Below are positions 58,106 to 64,000 of a DNA stretch of 64,000 nt, one piece after another (the first letter of the stretch is position 1; each line of letters begins with the position of its first letter). The stretch spans positions 124,001 to 188,000 of the forward strand of contig JBEKYM010000003.1 of assembly GCA_049510975.1 (NCBI GenBank), written 5' to 3'. A program made the translations under genes and the position numbers. The stretch comes from JAKACA01 sp049510975 (GTDB lineage Bacteria; Actinomycetota; Acidimicrobiia; Acidimicrobiales; Bog-793). The notes under the pieces are model-generated. The model was given only the letters and a program-made list of their open reading frames with translations, did no database searches and had not been told where the DNA came from.

Positions 58106-59248
58106 ATGATCATCGGAATCCCGACTGAGGTGAAGACGGCGGAGAACCGCGTCGCCATGACGCCGGACGGCGTGCGCGGGCTGACGTCCCTCGGTCACGA
58201 GGTACGTGTCCAATCCGGTGCCGGTACCGGCTCCTCGTTCTCCGACGCCGACTTCGTCGCCGTCGGCGCTCGCATGGTGACTGCGGCGGAGGCATGGGCG
58301 TCCGAGCTCGTCTGCAAGGTGAAGGAACCGCAGGAGTCCGAGTTCGGCTTCCTGCGCGACGACCTCGTGCTCTTCACCTACCTGCACCTCGCCGCTTATC
58401 CCGAGGTCGCCAAAGCCCTGTTCTCGGCCAAGACGACCGGCATCGCGTATGAGACGGTGCAGTCCGCCAACGGCGACCTGCCCCTCCTGGCGCCGATGAG
58501 CGAGGTGGCCGGCCGCATCGCCACCCAGGTGGGGGCCTCGCTGCTCGAGAAGCGCAACGGCACTCGCGGCATCCTGCTCGGCGGCGTGCCCGGCGTGCGA
58601 GCCGCCAGGGTCGTCGTCATCGGCGCCGGCCACGTCGGCTGGAACGCCGCCTGGATCGCTCAGGGCATGGAGGCCGAGGTGCTCCTCCTCGACCGCAACA
58701 TCGACCGGCTGCGCTGGGTCGACCAGATCCACAAGGGCCGGATCATGACGCTGGCCTCCAACCGCGGGTCGATCGAGCGCGCCCTCCTCGAGGCCGACCT
58801 GCTCATCGGTGCCGTGCTCGTCGCCGGCGGCCGCGCCCCCGTCGTCGTCGACGAAGAGATGGTGTCGATGATGCGCCCGGGATCGGTCATCGTTGACGTC
58901 GCTGTCGACCAGGGTGGTTGCATCGAGACGACGCACGAGACGACGCATGAGAACCCGACCTACTTCGTGCACGACGTGCTGCACTACGCCGTCGGCAACA
59001 TGCCCGCCGCCGTCCCCCACACCTCCACGTACGCCCTCACCAATGCCACCCTGCCCTATGTGGTGGCGCTTGCCACCCTGCCCTATGTGGTGGCGCTGGC
59101 CGAGCAGGGCATCGCCGGCGCCGTGGCGAGCGACCCGGCGCTGCGAGGCGGCGTCAACAGCGTGAGCGGCGTCTGTGCCAACGCAGCGGTCGCCGAGGCG
59201 CTCGGAGTCGAAGCCGCCGACCCCCTCGAGCTGCTCCTCAGCCACTAG
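58106..59248 (+). CDS. ald: Alanine dehydrogenase with a 9-residue duplication
   Basis: This 380-residue enzyme interconverts L-alanine and pyruvate with NAD+. It has MIIGIPTEVKTAENRVAMTP, the substrate site KVKEPQESEF with Lys, VGASLLEKRNGTRGILLGGV, the Rossmann VVVIGAGHVGWNAA, and VDVAVDQGGCIETTHETTHE. Near residue 314 the segment ATLPYVVAL is present twice in a row, encoded by a 27-base tandem duplication. Normal Ald has it once (about 371 residues). The insert falls in a helix near the end of the protein, so the enzyme may still fold; this is unknown. GGAG precedes ATG 58106. Confidence 0.93.
   Translation: MIIGIPTEVKTAENRVAMTPDGVRGLTSLGHEVRVQSGAGTGSSFSDADFVAVGARMVTAAEAWASELVCKVKEPQESEFGFLRDDLVLFTYLHLAAYPEVAKALFSAKTTGIAYETVQSANGDLPLLAPMSEVAGRIATQVGASLLEKRNGTRGILLGGVPGVRAARVVVIGAGHVGWNAAWIAQGMEAEVLLLDRNIDRLRWVDQIHKGRIMTLASNRGSIERALLEADLLIGAVLVAGGRAPVVVDEEMVSMMRPGSVIVDVAVDQGGCIETTHETTHENPTYFVHDVLHYAVGNMPAAVPHTSTYALTNATLPYVVALATLPYVVALAEQGIAGAVASDPALRGGVNSVSGVCANAAVAEALGVEAADPLELLLSH
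59045..59098 (+). repeat. 27-base tandem duplication inside ald
   Basis: GCCACCCTGCCCTATGTGGT... is repeated twice, copies at 59045-59071 and 59072-59098, identical except for the last base. The frame is kept. It looks like a recent slippage or unequal-crossover event (or an assembly artefact). Confidence 0.9.
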
Positions 59249-59284
59249 GGGGAGCCCCGGCTCGGCCCGGGACTTGACTCTTCC

Positions 59285-59300
59285 ATACACACTCATGTAT
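59285..59300. promoter_or_regulatory. Candidate ArsR operator ATACA-N6-TGTAT
   Basis: ATACACACTCATGTAT is an inverted repeat of the ArsR/SmtB kind. It overlaps an AT-rich stretch (TGTATATATG) that would also hold the -10 of the regulator gene, so binding would block transcription. Confidence 0.5.
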
Positions 59301-59310
59301 ATATGTGACC

Positions 59311-59664
59311 GTGCATGTAGACGTCTTCCAGACGCTGGCCGATCCGACCCGGCGGCGGATCGTGGAGCTGCTCGTCGATGACGAGCAAGCGGTCAACGAC
59401 CTCGTCGCCCTCGTCGGCATTCATCAGTCGGGCGTCTCCCGGCACCTGAAGATCCTGCACGACGCCGGCTTCGTCCAGGTGCGGCCGGAGGGCACGAAGC
59501 GCCTCTACTCGCTCCAGCCCGCTCCCTTTCGCGAGCTCGACGACTGGGTCGGGCGCTACCGCCGGCTCTGGGAGGAGCGCCTCGAGCGTTTCGGAGCTGC
59601 CCTCGAGCACGCCCAGGCACAACAGGGATCGACAGCCACAACCGACCAGGAGGACATGACATGA
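59311..59664 (+). CDS. ArsR/SmtB-type transcriptional regulator
   Basis: This 117-residue winged-helix regulator reads MHVDVFQTLADPTRRRIVEL, LVALVGIHQSGVSRHLKILH (the HTH), and AGFVQVRPEGTKRLYSL. No metal-binding cysteines of the SmtB type are present; it is the type that pairs with AHSA1 proteins. GTG 59311 is preferred because the TATATA-like -10 ends about seven bases upstream; GTG 59305 is possible. It overlaps the AHSA1 gene by four bases (ATGA) and should control it. Confidence 0.88.
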   Translation: MHVDVFQTLADPTRRRIVELLVDDEQAVNDLVALVGIHQSGVSRHLKILHDAGFVQVRPEGTKRLYSLQPAPFRELDDWVGRYRRLWEERLERFGAALEHAQAQQGSTATTDQEDMT

Positions 59665-60167
59665 GCGAGGCAACCGCGTCGAAACCCGGGCAGCGTCGGG
59701 TGATCACCCTCGAGCGGCGCTACCGAGCCTCGCTCGAGGACGTCTGGCGGCTCTGGACCACCAAGGAAGGCATCGAGTCGTGGTGGGGCCCCGACGGCTT
59801 TGCCGTCACGGTGGATCACCTCGATCTCCGTGCCGGCGGCGAGCTGCGCTACACGATGGCGGCCGTCGCCCCCGAGATGATCGAGTTCATGCAGCAAGAC
59901 GGCATGCTCGTCGAGACCAGCCTGACGCTCGTCTTCACCGAGGTGGAGAGCCTGCGGCGCCTCAGCTACACGGCCTTGGCGGACTTCATCCCTCACATCG
60001 AGCCGTACGAGATGGCCACGACCGTCTCGCTCGAGCAGGAGGGCGGCGAGGTCCGCATGGTGCTGGCCTTTGACGCCATGCACGACGAGGCGTGGACCGA
60101 ACGAGCCGTCCTCGGCTACGAGAACGAGCTCGAACGGATGGCCAAGCTGCTGCAATCGGCCGCCTGA
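59661..60167 (+). CDS. AHSA1/SRPBCC domain protein
   Basis: This 168-residue START-like beta-barrel protein has ITLERRYRASLEDVWRLWTT, WWGPDGFAVTVDHLDLRAGG and LSYTALADFIP. SRPBCC domains bind hydrophobic ligands; those co-encoded with ArsR regulators, as here, are often induced by xenobiotics or stress. Its ligand is unknown. ATG 59661 overlaps the ArsR stop. Confidence 0.88.
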   Translation: MSEATASKPGQRRVITLERRYRASLEDVWRLWTTKEGIESWWGPDGFAVTVDHLDLRAGGELRYTMAAVAPEMIEFMQQDGMLVETSLTLVFTEVESLRRLSYTALADFIPHIEPYEMATTVSLEQEGGEVRMVLAFDAMHDEAWTERAVLGYENELERMAKLLQSAA

Positions 60168-60210
60168 GGCGGCGGGACTGCCGGGCCTCGACCGCTGCAA
60201 TGATGCAGCC

Positions 60211-61023
60211 GTGCACGATGCTCGATCCGCCGGCCTGCTCTCCGAGGCGGCAAGCGCGCGGACGGCCGACGTAGTGGCCGCTCTCGCCGCCGCCGGTCAA
60301 ACGGGCCTGGAGGCGGCGTCCTCGTTGCACGGCTGGACCCGGCTGACGATCGCGTGCCACCTGCGATACGGGGCGACTGCCTCGCGTCGCATGACGGCCG
60401 ACACCCTCGCCGGCAAGCCGACATCGTTCTATCCCGGTGGCCGGTCGGAGCAACGACCGGGGACGCTCGTGCCGAACGGCGGCGAGCGACCGGCCGGCGT
60501 GGTCGACTCGCTGGGGCTGGAGAGCAATCGGCTGCACGATGCCTGGGCGGTGCTCTCGCCCGAGCAGTGGCCGACGACGATCCCGGCACCATCGGAGTCG
60601 CCCGATCCCGTCCGCACCACGCTCGCCGACCTGGCTCTGTTGCGCCTGACCGAGGTCGAGGTGCACGGCACCGATCTCGACCTCGGCCTCGACGACTGGA
60701 GCGAGGTCTTCGTCAGCCACGCCCTCCCCGCCCGTCTGAGCTGGCTGACGGTGCGCCGCAGCAACTTCCGGCCGGTCGACGCCGCCATCGAGGGGTCGTG
60801 GCTGCTCGCCGCCACCGATGGGCCGAGCACGCTGCTGTCGGTCCGGGGCAACGACGTGACCGTCGAACCCGCCAGCTCGACGACGGTCGCCGAAGCCGTC
60901 ATCGAGGGATCGAGCCGCGACCTGCTGGCGCTCCTCCTCGGCCGGCCGCCGCGACGGGCGCTCGCCGTCCGCGGCAACCGAGCCCTCGCCCAGGTGTTCA
61001 ACCGGGCGTTCCCCGGTCCCTGA
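60211..61023 (+). CDS. Mycothiol-dependent maleylpyruvate isomerase (MDMPI) family protein
   Basis: This 270-residue protein has the DinB-like MDMPI N-domain, with metal/thiol-site His in HGWTRLTIACHLRYGA and a later His in EVEVHGTDLDLG, and the C-terminal MDMPI domain. Members of this family use mycothiol as cofactor, which fits an actinobacterium; the exact reaction (maleylpyruvate isomerisation or another thiol transfer) is unknown. GTG 60211 is the first good start, about 44 bases after the AHSA1 gene. Confidence 0.82.
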   Translation: MHDARSAGLLSEAASARTADVVAALAAAGQTGLEAASSLHGWTRLTIACHLRYGATASRRMTADTLAGKPTSFYPGGRSEQRPGTLVPNGGERPAGVVDSLGLESNRLHDAWAVLSPEQWPTTIPAPSESPDPVRTTLADLALLRLTEVEVHGTDLDLGLDDWSEVFVSHALPARLSWLTVRRSNFRPVDAAIEGSWLLAATDGPSTLLSVRGNDVTVEPASSTTVAEAVIEGSSRDLLALLLGRPPRRALAVRGNRALAQVFNRAFPGP

Positions 61024-61042
61024 ACGAGCAGCCCGCCGGCGC

Positions 61043-62452
61043 TCAGGTACGGATCCATGCGGCGCCGTCATGGCGGACGAGCCCGAGCTCCTCGAGGCGG
61101 TCCAAGGCAAGGGCGACGACGCCGAGATCGAGCCTCGTCCGGTTGCAGATGCCGTCGGTGAGCGTCGCCGTGTAGTCCACCGCCTCGAGCACGGCCCTCT
61201 CCTCGGGTGTGCAAGCAGCGGTGGCTCCGTGACGGCTCTCGTCGCCACGACGTCGAGCGCCCGCGGGCCCGAAGTCGAGCGCCTGCTGCGCGCTCGCGCC
61301 CGCGCTCGTGCTCCCCGGAGACGGGCCACCCCGCCGGCTGGCAGTCTGGCGCCCGGAGCTCCACGAGGCGCTCACCGGCTGCCGGCCGTCCCCGCCCGGC
61401 CGCGCCGGCGAGAACACCACCGGCGTGCCGTCCTCCTCGCAGACGAGGGACAGCGCCGCCAAGACGTCATGCACGTCCAGCACCACGCCGGCGCCGCCTT
61501 CTTGGATGATGGCGTTCGTGCCCTCGGACTGAGGGCTCCGCACCGAACCGGGCACGGCCAGAACCGGCACGCCGTAGGCGTCGGCCGCCAGCACGGTGTG
61601 GATGGCTCCGCCTTGGCGTGAGGACTCGACGACCACGAGCACCTGGCTGAGCGCCGCGATGATCCGGTTGCGCAAGGGAAACCGCCAGCTCTCCGGCGGC
61701 GCTCCCGGCGGCGCCTCCGAGACGATCCCGCCCATGGCAAGTACCTCGTCCCAGAGCCGGCCGTTCTCCCGCGGGTAGACGACATCGACGCCCCCGCCGA
61801 CCACGGCGAGGGGACCGTTCGGCCGCCGGCCAGCGGCGATCACGCCGCTGTGGGCGGCGGCGTCGATGCCGCGGGCCAGACCTGACACGACGACGACGCC
61901 TCGCTCGGCGAGGTCGCGCCCGAGCTCGGCGGCGATCTCACGGCCGTAGTGGGTTGCCCGTCGCGTCCCGACGATCGCGACGCACGGCAGCGCCGCCTGA
62001 TCGAGACGGCCGCGGACGTAGAGGAGCTCGGGCACTTGACGGGCTCGCAGCAGACGGGTCGGGTAGCCGGCCTCGCCTCGCCGGACGACACCGATGCCGT
62101 GTGACTGCAGTTCGCTCCACCGCCGGACCACCGGTGTGCGCTCGGCTTCGAGCCGCCAGGCCCGGAGGGAGTCGCGGGCTTGAGCTCGCGTCCGCTCCAT
62201 CGCACCGAGCGACCCGGAGGCGCCCCAGCTCACCTCCATGTCGAGCCCTGCGTCGGGCCGAGCCGACCGAGTGGAGCCGCCCACGCGGGCGAGCGCATCG
62301 ATGAGCACCGGATCGCCGGCGAGGAGCTGCCCGTACACCTCGGCAGCCCGCCGGCCGTCGAGGAGAACGCGCAAGCGCGCAGGTGTCATGTCGCCCAATG
62401 CCGCCAGCGCGACGGCATACGCGATGTCGGGGAGCGCCCCGTCGTCGCTCAC
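61043..62452 (-). CDS. dprA: DNA-processing protein DprA (Smf)
   Basis: This 469-residue protein binds incoming single-stranded DNA and loads RecA. The Rossmann core has VAIVGTRRATHYGREIAAEL, VVVSGLARGIDAAAHSG, VVGGGVDVVYPREN and GGIVSEAPPGAPPESWRFPL, then NRIIAALSQVLVVVESSRQG and VPGSVRSPQSEGTN. A helical N-domain (about 1-90) with a Gly/Ser-rich insert and a C-terminal winged helix flank it. GTG 62452 overlaps the yifB stop as GTGA, and the pair is a usual competence/recombination unit. It is convergent with the MDMPI gene. Confidence 0.95.
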   Translation of the reverse strand: MSDDGALPDIAYAVALAALGDMTPARLRVLLDGRRAAEVYGQLLAGDPVLIDALARVGGSTRSARPDAGLDMEVSWGASGSLGAMERTRAQARDSLRAWRLEAERTPVVRRWSELQSHGIGVVRRGEAGYPTRLLRARQVPELLYVRGRLDQAALPCVAIVGTRRATHYGREIAAELGRDLAERGVVVVSGLARGIDAAAHSGVIAAGRRPNGPLAVVGGGVDVVYPRENGRLWDEVLAMGGIVSEAPPGAPPESWRFPLRNRIIAALSQVLVVVESSRQGGAIHTVLAADAYGVPVLAVPGSVRSPQSEGTNAIIQEGGAGVVLDVHDVLAALSLVCEEDGTPVVFSPARPGGDGRQPVSASWSSGRQTASRRGGPSPGSTSAGASAQQALDFGPAGARRRGDESRHGATAACTPEERAVLEAVDYTATLTDGICNRTRLDLGVVALALDRLEELGLVRHDGAAWIRT

Positions 62453-63978
62453 GCCACCCACCGCCCTCCGATGAGAGCCCGCCGCCCGGCTCGCAGCTCG
62501 AGGGCGGTGGCGGCGGATTCGGCAGGCACAGGCCCTTCGATCTGCTGGAGGTCGGCGAGCGTCCGCGCCACCCGGCGGACGCGATCGAGACCGCGAGCCG
62601 TCAGCGAGCTCTGGGCGACGCGGCGCCTCAGCAGGGCGGTCGCCTTCGCATCGAGCGGCGCCAGCTCGTCCAATCGGTTCGCCGGGATCCTGGCGTTGCA
62701 GGCGATGCCACGGCCACGCGCCATCTCGCGGGCAGTGGCCACCCGGGCCGCCACGACTTCCGACGACTCGCCGGCGTCCGTCGCGAACAAGTCCTTCGTG
62801 GCGAGTCGGTCGACGGCGATGTGGAGGTCGAACCGGTCCAACAGCGGCCCGGAGAGCCGGCGCCGGTACCTGTCGAGCTGCGGCTCGGAGCACTCGCACC
62901 CGACGTAGGAGCCGCCGTGCCCGCAAGGGCAGGGGTTCATGGCTGCGACGAGCAGGAAGGAGGCCGGGAGGGTCACCGTCGCCCTCGCCCGGGCGATACG
63001 GACGACCCGCTCCTCGAGCGGCTGCCGCAAGGCGTCGAGAACGGCGATCGGGAACTCGGCGAGCTCGTCGAGGAACAGCACACCGTTGGACGCCAGGCTG
63101 ATCTCCCCCGGCCGGAGGTAGTACGTGCCGCCCCCGAGCAGCGAGACCGCAGAGGAGGAGTGATGCGGCGCCCGGAACGGCGGCTCGCCGGCGAGGGTGC
63201 GTTCGGGAAGTGGCAGCCCGGCTGACGAGTGGATCCGGCACACCTCGATCACGGCCTCCCGGTCGAGCGGCGGAAGGATCCCGGGCAAGCGCTGGGCCAA
63301 CATCGTCTTGCCCGACCCGGGCGGGCCGGACATGAGGATGTGGTGACCGCCGGCGGCAGCTACCTCCAAGGCTCGGCGTCCGACGACCTGGCCGCGGACC
63401 TCGGCGAGGTCAGGAGGCCGGTCGCCACCCCTCGCGCGCCCGGCGCCGGCGCCCTCGGGCAGCTCAGGCCAAGGTGCCCGCCCTTTGAGCACGGCGGCCA
63501 GCTCTCCGAGCGACCGCGCCGTACGCACGGTCGGGCCGCCGACGAGCAGCGCCTCGTACACGCCGTTCCACGGGACGACGACGGCGTCGGTCTCGATGGC
63601 GGCGACGACCGGCAGTACGCCGGGCACCGATCGGAGGGTGCCGTCGAGACCGAGCTCGCCGACGAAGCCGCAGCCCGTCACGGCCGACTGCGCGACCTCG
63701 CCGCCGGCGACGAGGAGACCCACGGCAATCGCGAGGTCGAGCCCGGCGCCGGCCTTTCGTATGCCGGAGGGCGCCAGGTTCACCGTCACCCGGCGCATGG
63801 GCCAGGGCAGGCCGCTCGACAACAGGGCGGCCCGCACGCGGTCGCGGGCCTCCCGGCAGGCGGCGTCGGGCAGCCCGACGATCGTGAAGCCGGGCAGACC
63901 GTCGGAGACGTGCACCTCGACGAGGACCTTGCGGCCCTGGACTCCGAGCAGGGTGGCAGATGGGATGGCGGCGAGCAT
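62449..63978 (-). CDS. YifB/ComM Mg-chelatase-like ATPase
   Basis: This 509-residue AAA+ protein has the N-terminal Lon-protease-like domain (LPGFTIVGLPDAACREARDR; VNLAPSGIRKAGAGLDLAIA). The ATPase has Walker A GPPGSGKT (218-225), FRAPHHSSSAVSLLGG and Walker B LFLDE (301-305), then MNPCPCGHGGSYVGCEC with a cysteine cluster. ComM relatives promote branch migration during natural transformation; YifB sits beside dprA in many genomes. ATG 63978 is supported by GGAGGGAG upstream. Confidence 0.93.
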   Translation of the reverse strand: MLAAIPSATLLGVQGRKVLVEVHVSDGLPGFTIVGLPDAACREARDRVRAALLSSGLPWPMRRVTVNLAPSGIRKAGAGLDLAIAVGLLVAGGEVAQSAVTGCGFVGELGLDGTLRSVPGVLPVVAAIETDAVVVPWNGVYEALLVGGPTVRTARSLGELAAVLKGRAPWPELPEGAGAGRARGGDRPPDLAEVRGQVVGRRALEVAAAGGHHILMSGPPGSGKTMLAQRLPGILPPLDREAVIEVCRIHSSAGLPLPERTLAGEPPFRAPHHSSSAVSLLGGGTYYLRPGEISLASNGVLFLDELAEFPIAVLDALRQPLEERVVRIARARATVTLPASFLLVAAMNPCPCGHGGSYVGCECSEPQLDRYRRRLSGPLLDRFDLHIAVDRLATKDLFATDAGESSEVVAARVATAREMARGRGIACNARIPANRLDELAPLDAKATALLRRRVAQSSLTARGLDRVRRVARTLADLQQIEGPVPAESAATALELRAGRRALIGGRWVA

Positions 63979-64000
63979 GGGGATGACTCCCTCCGGGCGT

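Overview
The window looks like chromosomal DNA from a high-GC actinobacterium, most likely of the class Acidimicrobiia. Lineage signals read from the sequence are: tiny ribosomal proteins of the mycobacterial bS22 and bL37 types, a mycothiol-dependent maleylpyruvate-isomerase-type protein, an F420/PPOX-type flavin protein, FadD/FadE lipid genes, the order rsmI-metG-tatD-rsmA-ispE, many GTG starts with 4-base stop/start overlaps, and many start codons lying 6-9 bases after a TANNNT hexamer (leaderless promoters). Taxonomy is an inference; no rRNA gene is present.

Layout. 0-9.7 kb: membrane proteins, a frameshifted SDR oxidoreductase divergent from a TetR regulator with two matching operators, a methyltransferase, a heterodimeric ABC exporter, a quinone-oxidoreductase-like enzyme and an NTF2-like protein. 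9.8-20.8 kb: an accessory stretch with two large secreted repeat proteins, an orphan 412-residue protein, a VKOR-like protein without its CXXC half, two gene relics and two copies of a dispersed hairpin repeat. 20.9-28 kb: housekeeping core with tRNA-Gln(TTG), a free-standing ClpC-type N-domain protein with a zinc ribbon, bS22, the operon DUF192-rsmI-metG-tatD-rsmA-ispE, and bL37. 28-34.5 kb: GDPD, PfkB kinase, aminopeptidase N, a GDT1-like transporter and a methyltransferase. 34.7-37.9 kb: an overlapping three-gene unit (glycosyltransferase, methyltransferase, alpha/alpha-barrel protein), probably for a modified glycan. 38-41 kb: an NRAMP-like transporter behind an MgtE-N/CBS protein, preceded by a long leader that carries a proline-rich 23-codon ORF. 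41-55 kb: two acyl-CoA dehydrogenases, a third 14-module secreted protein, an aldo/keto reductase, a NifU-type scaffold, a nucleotidyltransferase, a FadD19-like ligase with a nitronate monooxygenase, a DUF/APH-kinase pair and an HMCES/YedK protein. 55-64 kb: dxs, a PPOX protein, ald, an ArsR/AHSA1 pair, an MDMPI protein, and yifB-dprA.

Genes that work together: dxs and ispE both feed the MEP isoprenoid pathway. rsmI, rsmA, metG and the two small ribosomal proteins are translation genes. yifB and dprA are the usual competence/recombination pair. The FadD/FadE genes with the NMO and APH proteins suggest degradation of branched or sterol-like acids.

The most interesting items are the proline-rich leader upstream of the metal-transport operon, the three secreted proteins that each carry exactly 14 cysteine-pair modules, the Clp N-domain/zinc-ribbon protein, and the dispersed hairpins around a decaying region.
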